Assembly (NCBI RefSeq): GCF_963678975.1
Contig: NC_089272.1
Span: forward strand, 9,060,408-9,124,407
Direction of reading: 5' to 3'
Source: Dysidea avara
Lineage: Eukaryota; Porifera; Demospongiae; Dictyoceratida; Dysideidae
Length of the DNA: 64,000 nucleotides
Below are positions 45,776 through 56,800 of this stretch, piece by piece (the first letter of the stretch is position 1; every line of letters starts with the position of its first letter). The notes beneath the pieces are model-generated. The model was given only the letters and a program-made list of their open reading frames with translations, was not told the DNA's origin and ran no database searches. The translations under genes were made by a program, and so were the position numbers.

Positions 45776-46105
45776 ATATCTAATCAAAAACAGCCAAGCT
45801 GTAAAAAAAGGTGCGGCCCCCAAAAAGGCCATGGTGAAAAAAGATGTGAAATCCAAGGTGGCGGCCAAGAAATGGCTGTGATGGTAGGTTAATGGTAAAA
45901 ATTTTAATAACGACAATTCAGGTGAATTTGATGCCAAGACCAAGTGGCACAAAATTCACCTGAATTGTCGTTATTAAAATTTTTACCATTAACCTACCAT
46001 CACAGCCATTTCTTGGCCGCCACCTTGGATTTCACATCTTTTTTCACCATGGCCTTTTTGGGGGCCGCACCTTTTTTTACAGCTTGGCTGTTTTTGATTA
46101 GATAT
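45776..46105. repeat. 330-bp near-perfect palindrome
   Basis: Two arms of about 160 bp are almost identical inverted copies (ATATCTAATCAAAAACAGCC outward to ACAATTCAGGTGAATTT) around a loop of about 8 bases, AGACCAAG, at 45937-45944. The right arm is the start of the composite repeat, so the structure is that repeat's 5' end joined head-to-head with a copy of itself. Read leftwards through the right arm, or rightwards through the left arm, it gives a Lys-rich open stretch (KKGAAPKKAMVKKDVKSK). Confidence 0.9.
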
Positions 46106-49100
46106 CACTTCTTTTTGTATTTGTATACTGAAAAGCCAGCCTATGGCTGGCTTTGGGGCTTTTTTAACCCATGTGTTTTTTTATTTTTTTGTAGCTGAAC
46201 TCTCTACATGATGGTTTCTTTGTAGCTGAACTCTCTACAAGGTGACTTCTTCTAGCTGAACTCTCTACAGGGTGATTTCTTTGTAGCTGAACTCTCCACA
46301 TGATGGTTTCTTTGTAGCTGAACTCTCTACAAGGTGACTTCTTTTAGCTGATCTCTACAGGGTGATTTATTTGCAGCTGAACTCTTTAGGTGGTGATTTC
46401 TTTGTAGCTGAACTCTCTACAAGGTGACCTCTTCTAACTGATCTCTCTACAGCGTGATTTGTTTCTAGCTGAACTCTCTACAGGTGATTTGTTTGCAGCT
46501 AAACTCTCTACATGGTGCTTTCTTTGTAGCTGAACTCTCTACAAAGTGATTTGTTTCTAGCTGAACTCTCTACAGGTGATTTGTTCGCAGCTAAACTCTC
46601 TACATCCATGGTGGTTTCTTTGTAGCTGAACTCTCTACATGATGGTTTCTTTGTAGCTGAACTCTCTACAAGGTGACTTCTTCTAGCTGAACTCTCTACA
46701 GGGTGATTTCTTTGTAGCTGAACGCTCCACCTGATGGTTTCTTTGTAGCTGAACTCTCTACAAGGTGACCTCTTCTAGCTGATCTCTCTACAGGGTGATT
46801 TGTTTCTAGCTGAACTCTCTGCAGGTGATTTGTTTGCAGCTAAACTCTCTACATGGTGCTTTCTTTGTAGCTGAACTCTCCACATGATGGTTTCTTTGTA
46901 GCTGAACTCTCTACAAGGTGACTTCTTCTAGCTGAACTATCTAAAGGTGATTTGTTGGTAGCTGAACTCTCTACAGGTGATTTGTTTGCAGCTAAACTCT
47001 CTGCATGGTGCTTTCTTTGTAGCTGAACTCTCTACATGATGGTTTCTTTGTAGCTGAACTCTCAACAAGGTGATTTCTTCTAGCTGAACTCTCTACAGGT
47101 GATTTGTTTGTAGCTAAACTTTCTACATGGTGCTTTCTTTGTAGCTGAACTCTCTACATAACGGTTTCTTTGTAGCTGAACTCTCTACAAGGTGACCTCT
47201 TCTAGCTGATTTCTCTACAGGGTGATTTGTTTCTATCTGAACTCTCTACAGGTTATTTGTTTGCAGCTAAACTCTCTACATCCATGGTGGTTTCTTTGTA
47301 ACTGAACTCTCTTCATGATGGTTTCTTTGTAGCTGAACTCTCTACAAGGTGACTTCTTCTAGCTGAACTCTCTACAGGGTGATTTCTTTGTAGCTGAACT
47401 CTCCACCTGATGGTTTCTTTGTAGCTGAACTCTCTACAAGGTGACCTCTTCTAGCTGAACTCTCTACAAGGTGACTTCTTCTAGCTGAACTCTCTACAGG
47501 TGACTTCTTCTAGCTGAACTCTCTACAGGGTGATTTCTTTGTAGCTGAACTCTCTACAGGTGATTTGTTTGCAGCTGAACTCTCCACCTGATGGTTTCTT
47601 TGTAGCTGAACTCTCTACAAGGTGACCTCTTCTAGCTGATCTCTCTACAGGGTGACCTCTTCTAGCTGAACTCTCTACAAGGTGACTTCTTCTAGCTGAA
47701 CTCTCTACAGGTGACTTCTTCTAGCTGAACTCTCTACAAGGTGACTTCTTCTAGCTGAACTCTCTACAGGGTGATTTCTTTGTAGCCGAACTCTCCACCT
47801 GATGGTTTCTTTGTAGCTGAACTCTCTACAAGGTGACCTCTTCTAGCTGATCTCTCTACAGGGTGATTTGTTTCTAGCTGAACTCTCTACAGGTGATTTG
47901 TTTGCAGCTAAACTCTCTACACGGTGCTTTCTTTGTAGCTGAACTCTCTACATGACTGTTTCTTTGTAGCTGAACTCTCTACAAGGTGACTTTTTCTAGC
48001 TGAACTCTCTACAGGTGATTTGTTTGTAGCTAAACTCTCTACATGGTGCTTTCTTTGTAGCTGAACTCTCTACATAACGGTTTCTTTGTAGCTGAACTCT
48101 CTACAAGGTGACCTCTTCTAGCTGATTTCTCTACAGGGTGATTTGTTTCTAGCTGAACTCTCTACAGGTTATTTGTTTGCAACTAAACTCTCTACATCCA
48201 TGGTGGTTTCTTTGTAACTGAACTCTCTACATGATGGTTTCTTTGTAGCTGAACTCTCTACAAGGTGACTTCTTCTAGCTGAACTCTCTACAGGGTGATT
48301 TCTTTGTAGCTGAACTCTCCACATGATGGTTTCTTTGTAGCTGAACTCTCTACAAGGTGACTTCTTTTAGCTGATCCCTACAGGGTGGTTTGTTTGCATC
48401 TGAACTCTTTAGGTGGTGATTTCTTTGTAGCTGAACTCTCTATAAGGTGACCTCTTCTAACTGATCTCTCTACAGGGTGATTTGTTTCTAGCTGAACTCT
48501 CTACAGGTTATTTGTTTGCAGCTAAACTCTCTACATGGTGCTTTCTTTGTAGCTGAACTCTCTACATGATGGTTTCTTTGTAGCTGAACTCTCTACAAGG
48601 TGACTTCTTCTAGCTGAACTCTCTACAGGGTGATTTCTTTGTAGCTGAACTCTTTAGGTGGTGATTTCTTTGTAGCTGAACTCTCTCCAAGGTGACCTCT
48701 TCTAGCTGATCTCTCTACAGCGTGATTTGTTTCTAGCTAAACTCTCTACAGGTGATTTGTTTGCAGCTAAACTCTCTACATGGTGCTTTCTTTGTAGATG
48801 AACTCTCTACATAATGGTTTCTTAGTAGCTGAACTCTCTACAAGGTAACTTCTTCTAACTGATCCCTCTACAGGGCAATTTGTTTGTTGTTGAATTCTCT
48901 ACATGGTAATTTGTTTGAGGCTGAACTCTCTACATGGCAGTTTCTTTGTAGCTGAACTCTCTACAAGGTGACTTTTTCTAGCTGAACTCTATGCAGAGTA
49001 ATTTATTTGCAGCTGAACTCTCTACATGATGGTTTCTTTGTAGCTGAACTCTCTATAAGGTGACCTCTTCTATAGCTGAACTCTTTACATGGTGTCTAGT

Positions 49101-51067
49101 TTCTACCTGATCTCTCTACAGGGTGATTTGTTTGCAGCTGAAATCTCTACAGGGTTATTTGCTTGTAGCTGAACTTCTTACATTGTGTCTAGTTTCTAGC
49201 TGATCTTCACAGTGAGATTTGTTTGTAGCTGATCTCTCTACAAGTAGATTTGTGTGTAGCTGATCTCTCTGCAGGTTGATTTGTTTGTAACTGATCTCTC
49301 TACAGGGTAATTTGTTTGTAGCTGAACTCTCTATAAGGTGATTTGATCTCTCTGCAGGTTGATTATTTTGTAGCTGAACTCTCTAAAGGGTGATTTGCTT
49401 GTAGCTGATCTCTCTGCAAGTTGATTTGTTTGTAGTCGATCTCTCTACAGGGTAATTTGTTTGTAGCTGAACTGTCTATAAGGTGATATGTTTGTAGCTG
49501 ATCTCTCTGCAGGTTGATTTGTTTTAGCTGAACTCTCTACAGGGTGATTTGTTTCTAGCTGATCTCTCTACAAGTTGATCTGTGTGTAGCTGATCTCTCT
49601 GCAAGTTGATTTGTTTGTAGTCGATCTCTCTACAGGGTAATTTGTTTGTATCTAAACTGTCTATAAGGTGATATGTTTGTAGCTGATCTCTCTGCAGGTT
49701 GATTTGTTTTAGTTGAACTATCTACAGGGTGATTTTTTTCTAGCTTATCTCTCTACAGGTTGATTTGTGTGTAACTGATCTCTCTACAAGCTGATTTGTT
49801 TGTAGCTGATCTCTCTGCAGGTTGATTTGTTTCTAGCTGATCTCTCTACAAGTTGATTTGTTTGTTGCTGATCACTCTAAAGATTGATTTGTTTGTAGCT
49901 GAACTCTTTGCAAAGTGTTTTGTTTGTAGCTGATCTCTCTACAGGATAATTTGTTTGTAGCTGAACTCTCTGCACAGTGATTTGTGTGTAGCTGAATTCT
50001 CTAGAGAGTGATTTAATTGTAGGTGAACTCTCTACAGGGTGCATGACTTGTTTATAGCTGAACTCTCTTTAGTGTGACTTGTAATGTTCTGAATCTCTAC
50101 AGTGATATAATTGTAGCTTAATTCTCCACAGGTGACTTACTTCTTGCTTAACTGTCTATAAGATTAACTGTTTGCAGCTGAAGTCCCTACAGAATAACTT
50201 GTAATGTAATAGAATTCTATAATGGAGTAAATAAATTAGCTGAATGCTCTATTAGGGTGACTGTTCTATTAGAGTATCTCGATCTCGCATTTGCTACATA
50301 GAGTTGGCTTTCGAATCCTAACTCAGTGGTTTGTAATCCAATTCTTCTATACTACTGCAAGGACTTTCTATGAAGATTATTCCAGCTATACACCGATTTT
50401 CAGCTCATTGCTCTTAGCGGTTTGCCTAGTAGGCGTAAAAACTAATACTTTTTTATTACTAAAAATCGATCGCGTAATTGTGACACAGGTTGGGTTTTGT
50501 GTCATATCTCCGTGGTCTTAATCTCGATTCCTTTCAAACTACCAAAAGGCACTTCTACGATGGTTACTCCATCTACATAGCAATTTTCAGCTCATTCCAT
50601 GAAGCCGTTTACCCTGTAGGCGTGACAACAAATCGATCTTGTTTTACGCGAATAATCGGTCATAACTCCTGAACCATTCATCGGATTTGCACCAAATTTG
50701 ATGCTAGGATGCGCCTTTGGACTCCCTTTCTGTGTGCCAAATTTCAAGGCGATCGGAGCACGCGTTCGCGTTTTATAGCAATTTTTGCAAGTGTGCGAAA
50801 AGACGAAGAAGAAGAAGAAAAAAACGAAGAAAAAAAAACCAAACTTTGGCCGCTCATATCTCGGAAATGGCTTGAGTGATTTCCTGCAAATTTGGAATGT
50901 AGACTCCCCTAGCTGGCGGGCAACTCTGCAGCAAATTTGGTTTCAATCGGATAAGCCATCACCGAGATACAGAAGTGTGAAAATGACGTTTTCTTTCTTC
51001 CTGTCAATATACTCACGGTGTGGCGCGCCGGCTTCTTGGGCCGCACGACACACTATCGTGTGTCTTG
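45944..51067 (+). mobile_element. Composite repeat, copy 2, with expanded minisatellite
   Basis: Same block order as 19793-21357. Block A (46035-46185) has ACAGCTTGGCTGTTTTTGAT, CACTTCTTTTTGTAT and the hairpin AAGCCAGCC/GGCTGGCTT followed by T-runs. A tandem array of about 4 kb follows. Block B is the box CTATTAGAGTATCTCGAT at 50264. Block C (50500-50950) has TTATAGCAATTTTTGCAAG, AAAACGAAGAAAAAA. Block D ends in TCACGGTGTGGCGCGCCGG and a 7-bp hairpin GACACAC-TATC-GTGTGTC just before the end. No protein is encoded. The 3'-terminal hairpin and internal tandem repeats recall Helentron/HINE-type elements, but that is only a resemblance. Confidence 0.6.
46190..50235 (+). repeat. Minisatellite array, about 31-bp monomer, about 130 copies
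   Basis: The monomer core is AGCTGAACTCTCTACA followed by about 15 variable bases (GGGTGATTTCTTTGT, AGGTGACTTCTTCT, TGATGGTTTCTTTGT, TGGTGCTTTCTTTGT). These variants recur in a set order, giving a higher-order unit of roughly five monomers (about 155 bp) over 46190-48850. From about 49050 the monomers change to AGCTGATCTCTCTGCAGGTT and then become irregular toward 50235. Stops occur in the frames I examined, so it is not coding. The older, more divergent monomers are at the right end. Confidence 0.95.
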
Positions 51068-51205
51068 ATATATAGCCAGTAAAATTGATAGCATTAATTC
51101 AGTATTGTGGGAGAACTTTCACAATTTGCTTAACACTATGAAAAAAATCTGAAACTTTCCCTATTGATGGTATTTGTCAGATAAACAAGAGTTTATAAAA
51201 TGCTA

Positions 51206-51832
51206 TATGTGACTGTCTCTGGGAAAACCAGTCTTATTGCCCATTTAAAAGTGTTGAGAACGTCGGTTTTAAATATTCAGTGTGTTGTAGCTGGCCAATG
51301 GTGGTAGCTACACATACCAAATTTTCACACATTTCTTACCTTCCTGATCATCCACTGAAGTAGTCAACAGCTAAGTTTCCTGCCATTTTAGATAGTTTTT
51401 AAACCAAGGTTGTCTGTATCAGGTGAGCTCCAGAAGGGTGGGAGGCGGGGGCCCTGGAAGGCGGGCAAGATGGTGTTCAAAAATTGAAAAGAAACATGCT
51501 GGGATGAATTAGGCCAAGTTATAGGCCATTCAGGGCTCAGAACTGGCTAAAATGAAAGGAAACTTACAGCACAGGTCATTGTCCAACACCACGGAGCAGT
51601 ACAGCCACACACAGCCATCACCTGGTTGGCCAGGGCTCCATCAAGACCCCAGACCACTCGTACGGCTCGCCACTGTGCTCTAAAAAAGCCGCCATCAAAA
51701 GCAGACCACTTTACTCTGATCGACTGTGGCAGTGAAACTTGATAGTGCAATCATTAAGCTTTGTGTTTGTGTGAAAAAATCAAACTTCCTGTCTTGGGCG
51801 ATAAGAACGGTTTTCGTAGATCCAGTCACATA
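51206..51832. mobile_element. TIR element, TATGTGACTG type
   Basis: The left end TATGTGACTGTCTCTGGGAA, with AAAACCAGTCTTATTGCCC, pairs with the right end GGGCGATAAGAACGGTTTTC and CCAGTCACATA. The ends are flanked by TA. The interior is 627 bp in total, non-coding. A related tip occurs at 32751. Confidence 0.7.
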
Positions 51833-51921
51833 TTATGCTGTCGTCATCATTATAATGGAAGTCACCAAAGACTAAAATTGCAACTTAATATTTGAAACAC
51901 AACATTTGGTTATTACTGTTA

Positions 51922-52166
51922 TTATTGTGACTGGATTTGCAGAAAGGTACACCTTTTCCACACACAAAATTTGACTTTTTTTCTTTAACTTTATGACTTC
52001 AAAACTTTTTAATCGTATCTGAAATTTTCCAAGAGTGAAACTACAGTATCTGACAGCATTTTGATGTAAAGAGCAACTTAATTGTTATAAGGATCAATAT
52101 ACGTTTTGTTTGTTTTTATGTAAAATGTGTGAAAGGGGTACCTTTTTGCAAATCCAGTCTCTATTA
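51922..52166. mobile_element. Small TIR element, GTGACTGGATTTGCA type
   Basis: The left end TTGTGACTGGATTTGCAGAA with AAGGTAC pairs with the right end GTACCTTTTTGCAAATCCAG. It is about 245 bp and non-coding, related in its tip to the neighbouring TATGTGACTG element. A run of G follows at 52169. Confidence 0.65.
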
Positions 52167-52833
52167 ATGGGGGGGGGGGGGGGGTAAAGAAGGCAAAAGC
52201 CTGTAAAAACCTGTTGAATTAACTACTACAAAAAATTATTATTGGTAATCATAATAAAAGTGTGTCTTAAACAAATTGGTTGAATTAACACTGACTAACC
52301 ATCTGGAAGTCCATGCATCCAATCATTTACAGCTCTTACTGAAGAAAGTGATGGTGTAGCAAACAGGTATAGCATGTGGTTTAGTGTTTAGGGCACAGCA
52401 TGGAATACTTGCAATGTCCCACCATAGCTAACTGACGTGCAGTTGAAACTGTGCATCAAAGGTGCAAGGCAGTACTGAGGCAGAACATTTCAAAAATTTT
52501 CTTGTAATTCAAGGTATCTATGGTTTATTCTCCACTTAAATGGGTAGGAATTTAACTTGTAATGCTGTGTTCCAGAACTAATAATTATTTAATGAGTCGA
52601 ATGCACCCATAAGGGTGATTTCCCAAAATTTGGTTACACACCTATACATATATAGCTAGCCTTGTGTTGCCTTCATTCTCCAAACTGGATGTACATGCAT
52701 GGCTTTTTTGGAACCATATCCAATTGGACTACTGCAGCACTCCATGCTTATGGTCATGAAGTATATAGCCAGAATGTGAAGTTGTGCACGTTGTATCACT
52801 TATATTTATAGGTAGATGTATATATTATTATAA
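52167..52833. other. Gene-free stretch with a G-run
   Basis: About 17 G residues near 52170-52186, then AT-rich DNA with nothing recognised. Confidence 0.4.
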
Positions 52834-53920
52834 CAAGTATGAGAAAAAATTAGGAATTTAAACTACAGTAGGGACAGCGCAGTACTACGATATAAAGTAC
52901 TGAAGCAAGCAGGATTGGAGTAGAGAGAGATAAACGTCATAACAATTACATGAACAAATAATTACAAGAGGTCAGGAGTCTAGTCTCAGGGTTACCAAGT
53001 AATTACTAGAAAGTATGGAGCCCTGGCAAGACCAAAAAAAAATACACTACATACAAAACTAAACAATTATACATGGCTTCTCAACAGGTAAACAGATCAA
53101 CTACATCCCAAGTAGTGGAAGCACAGGAGTTAAAGATCCTGTATGAACAGAAGATTGCAACACGAGCTGCTTGCTGAAGAATACAATGAATAGTATTCTT
53201 CGTTAGATGGCATACATCACTTAGCTTAGAGACGGTCTCTGGTATGAGATTGCCCAAACAGTCAACCTCAATTGTCACAAGATTGACTGAAATCCAGCCT
53301 GTTGAAGGTCAGTTAGTAATGAACCATAGCGATCTTCTTTACAGTTCCTTGCAGCTAAAAGGTGATGTTCAGTATTAGTAACTACAGAGAGTTCTAATAA
53401 TGCGATGTAATCTGTGGAAACTACCACGAGATCAGGTCTGCTTAAAGTAGATGTAATATGAGGTGGAATAGTACTTGGGGGACTAACACTTGCCTGGTAG
53501 CCAGGAAGATCTGCATAAATCTTACAACATGGTGGTAAATCCTTCTTAAAGTTGCGAACAAGAACCTGCAGAACAGAGTCATGACGTCAAGTGTATCTGC
53601 CTTGATCAAGTGCAACGGAACAACCAGTTAAAATATTGCTAGTTGTTGGTTGAGTACAGTGACAAAGGGTACAAACTGGACTAGTGATTATATTCCAGCG
53701 AGCCAGATTCATAGGTGTTGGTAAGGTGTCACAACCGGCACGCAATTGCTGTAAAACAATAAAAAGCAAATATCCCCACTGTGCGTTTCAATCTCCACAG
53801 CACAGTAGGGATATTTGCTTCTTATTATTTTACAGCAATTGGCAGTACTTTTTATCATGACACTACGTACATATGTTGTCCCTACTCTAGTTTAAAATTC
53901 CTATATTTTTCTTATACTTG
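52834..53920. mobile_element. TIR element containing a LINE fragment
   Basis: The ends are inverted: CAAGTATGAGAAAAAATTAG with TTTAAACTACAGTAGGGACA at the left, and TGTCCCTACTCTAGTTTAAA with CTTATACTTG at the right. Between them lies a minus-strand LINE coding fragment (53081-53769) and a tight hairpin at 53742-53842 whose arms share CAATTGCTGTAAAA, AGCAAATATCC and their complements. Either a LINE piece was captured by the element, or a palindrome formed during a faulty repair or insertion. Confidence 0.55.
53081..53769 (-). pseudogene. LINE C-terminal fragment with restriction-like endonuclease
   Basis: The minus strand reads VLQQLRAGCDTLPTPMNLAR, the zinc-knuckle-like CTLCHCTQPTTSNILTGC (its usual His is Asn), VALDQGRYT then TGA where Trp is expected, RHDSVLQVLV, IYADLPGYQASVSPPSTI, RPDLVVVS...IALLELSV and GSLLTDLQQAGF. 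One shift near 53278 leads to VDCLGNLIPETV. The knuckle followed by RPD-x-LEL matches the PD-(D/E)XK endonuclease region at the C-terminus of R2/NeSL-like LINEs. The exact clade is uncertain. A second decayed copy lies at 55926-56800. Confidence 0.65.
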
Positions 53921-54022
53921 TTTGTGAACTTTTTCAGCAAGTTCATGACCACTAGACACACTGTATAGCAGTACTCTAACTGGATTTTTTAAAACAGGTC
54001 TTTAACACTTATCCATATGTAA

Positions 54023-54182
54023 CACTGGAAGAAATCCGAAGAATACTAAAATTTCCTGGATCAGGAAATATGCAGTACAGGGAAGAATTTCCTATAGACT
54101 TTCCAGGAAATTCTATAGGAAATTCTGCCCTGTACGTACTGCATGTTTCCTGATCCCAGGAAATTTTAGTATTCTTCCAGTG
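54023..54182. mobile_element. Palindromic MITE, CACTGGAAGAA type, copy 1
   Basis: The ends CACTGGAAGAA and TTCTTCCAGTG are inverted. The inner arms are TACTAAAATTTCCTGGATCA and its complement, then AATTTCCTATAGAC against a matching arm. At 160 bp it is almost wholly palindromic. Same family as 58579-58740. Confidence 0.85.
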
Positions 54183-55529
54183 ATGCAGGAGCTGAATATA
54201 GAACTAAATGTTTTAAAATGTATTTAGCAATGTTGGTGCTAACTATATTGACCAGATTTGATGTCATTAGTTACAATCTGTCTGAAACTGTGAATCATTA
54301 AAGTTGGTAAAATTGGATGTGTACATGGAAAGACCCCTTTTCACAAAACCGGTCACAATATACATGCACAATTATAGTTAATGACAACACTATACGGGTA
54401 TAGTCAGCAAATCTTTGCCAATTAGCTAAATGTATAACACTCCACATAATATTATTATTGCTAAACTGTATTCACTTGAAGGTTCATCAAGTTATATCTT
54501 ACTAACTTTGACACATCATGCAAAGAAACACGAAGAAAGTCATGAAGGAAAGCTAGCATGCTACCAGTCTGGATTATGATGAAGTGAACAACAAAAGCAG
54601 CTATGTAGGGGCAGATCTGAGGGACTCAAAGGGCTAATTAGAATCCCGGAAGGTGACAATTAATGCATGCAAATCTACAAGGGTTTGAGGAATGATCCTT
54701 TCAAGGGAAGTGTTAAAATTAGACTTCCTATTATCATTTTGGGATTAGGGTGACTGCTCTATTACAGTGACTGTTCTATTACAGTATCTCGATCTTAATT
54801 TGATAAGTTTCTGTAAACCACTCAGAAACCATCCTTAAGCAGGTCTTATCCATCCACTGTCACTCTACTTGTAGCTAGTAGGGAGTCCTGACTGTAACAC
54901 TGCTCCTAGTATCTGCTATGCTTTCACCATCCCTGTCCCCGTGGTCTCAGTTTTACCCCTCTTGGACCCCATCCCTGTCCCCATCCTGGTTTACCTCATC
55001 CCATTAAACATTGTTGGGGAATCTACCATTTATAATAAGGATGCATGGAGCTTCCCCTGTTAGAAGTCTGAATCCCGGCATGTCTGTATGTTAGTGAATG
55101 GTGCCTTGGTATGCAGATCACAGCAAACATTCAGAAACGCAAGTAGTTAGCTAAGTTTACTTTGCTAAAAACAAAACACTTGTCTCTGATGATATCGGAC
55201 AGTTCACTCAGCACTGCAATGTCTACAACACATGTACACGTTACACAATACTTATTGCATATTGTTGCCACCCACATTGATGGAAGCCCTACTATCGATG
55301 AAGAACTTTCACTGGTACAGCAGGATAAAAGGCAATGCAATAGCGCCAGCATTTTAATTATACTTACTAATGTGCCAAAGGTTTTTTTCTTAAGTGAATT
55401 TCAAACATTTTCGTGAAAGAAGTAGGGCTGTAGCTCTATACCCAGTTACCTGCTATGCTTGACTGAACGCATCAGGCAGGCAGTAGAAAATTATGTCAAA
55501 TAATTTTTTTTTTAAATTCTATAGCAACT
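54183..55529. other. Gene-free stretch
   Basis: Contains two tandem GTGACTGYTCTATTACAG words ahead of GTATCTCGATC at 54750-54793. GTGTACATGG...AAAACCGGTCACAAT at 54320-54360 resembles a TATGTGAC-type MITE end. The segment at 54900-55010 is C-rich with repeated CATCCCTGTCCCC. No gene is supported. Confidence 0.4.
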
Positions 55530-55690
55530 TAACGAAAACATTTTTGGTTGATCTGAAGGCACTTTTGGGCTTGATTTTACTCAACCAATATTGTTGTATC
55601 GTGAGTAAAAATTGAGGCTGGTTTTTGGATGATATTTTATTGCCAGCCACGCCCACACCTTCATTGTCCCTACTATACAGTACTATCGTA
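55530..55690 (+). repeat. Dispersed repeat matching 39430-39625
   Basis: Shared words in the same order: TTTTTGGGCTTG/TTTTGGGCTTGA, GAGGCTGGTTTTTGGATGAT, ATACAGTACTATCGTAC. Divergent and non-coding. Confidence 0.5.
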
Positions 55691-55843
55691 CTGTATGATA
55701 CTATCACACTGTATGGTAATCAATACTATACTTATATAGCTCTAATCACTAACTGAGTGATTAACATTAAAATGCCATTTCAAAAGTTACGTTGCTTATA
55801 ACATGGACATCTCATTACTTACATATGTTGAAAATGGGGCGGT

Positions 55844-55881
55844 ACCCATCAAAGGGGGCGGTACCCATCAAAGGGGGCATG
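55844..55881 (+). repeat. 19-bp tandem duplication
   Basis: The unit GGCGGTACCCATCAAAGGG occurs twice in succession. Confidence 0.85.
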
Positions 55882-55925
55882 GTTGGCTATGGCCAAATAT
55901 CCTAAAATTTTTATAATATAATTAT

Positions 55926-56800
55926 CTACTTCTGTGCCAAATTTGATACTTTTATCACAACATGCACTATTGTTATGTACTTTTTGACTATGTCACCCAC
56001 TAATTGTCTTCTTTGTCGCTTCACAAGCATTGGCCACTTCAGCAATTGTGTCTGGCCTAAACAAACAATCTTGATGGAAATGAGATTAACAGATAGGCCA
56101 GAAAGCATTGTACTGATTTCTAACAGCCAAAAGATGTTGCTGGGTATTGGTGGGGATAGTACATATAGTTCAAACAATTATTGGAAACCAACACCAAGTC
56201 AGGCCTGCTATGGGTGGAGGAAAGTTGGATTGGTTGGAATGGTGCTAGGAGGACAGGCACTAGCAACAAGATATCCTGGAAGGTCAGCATAGAGTTTGAA
56301 ATTGTCAGGTAAGGCCACATAAATTTAATTATTAGTTTCTCATCCCTGTCCGCACTGCCATTTTTCTTACCTCATCAAGGATTTTTTGCACCGCTGGTGG
56401 CTTAATTAGTGCAGTAATCCAACACCTTTTAAAGTTGTTACCTTGCTAGAGCAGTCTAAGATACTACATCCTGAATCATTTTAGCTAGCTAATTCAGCTA
56501 TCCAGTTAGTAAAAAATATAGTAAAAATCCTCCCTCCCGCATTGCTATTTTGAGTGCAGGAGGATGAGAAGCTTATAATTAAGTATGTGGCCTACGTGCT
56601 GCTGAAGTCTGTGAACGAGAACCTGTAGGACTGAATCATGTCTCCAGGTATGATCAAGAGCAACAGGTCATCCATTCAAGATATGGTTTGTTGTGGGCTG
56701 GGGAGCTTGATTTAGGGCTAGTAATGATGTTCACCTAGCTAGCTATATACCCAGGTCCATAGGGTATATATCAGAACCAGCACGTAGCAAGAAGGATAGA
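55926..56800 (-). mobile_element. Decayed fragment of the same restriction-endonuclease LINE
   Basis: Minus-strand pieces match the better copy at 53081-53769: LRAG...YPMDLG near 56770, PTTNHILNG and TWRHDSVLQVLV near 56600-56700, YADLPGY-like and PPSTIPTNP with RPDLVLVSNN at 56180-56290, and NTQQHLLAVRN near 56120-56150. About 270 bp of unrelated DNA separates two pieces. Many stops and shifts; dead and older than the first copy. Confidence 0.55.

Noticed and set aside
46190-50235. CRISPR array
   Set aside because: Monomers are contiguous and degenerate with no unique spacers, in a eukaryotic setting; this is a minisatellite.
50785-51075. Open frame with a poly-Lys start and a long tail (96 codons)
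   Set aside because: It lies in block C-D of the composite repeat and starts in an AAG/AAA-rich simple stretch. The homologous part at 20690-21357 does not keep the frame, so it is repeat sequence, not a gene.
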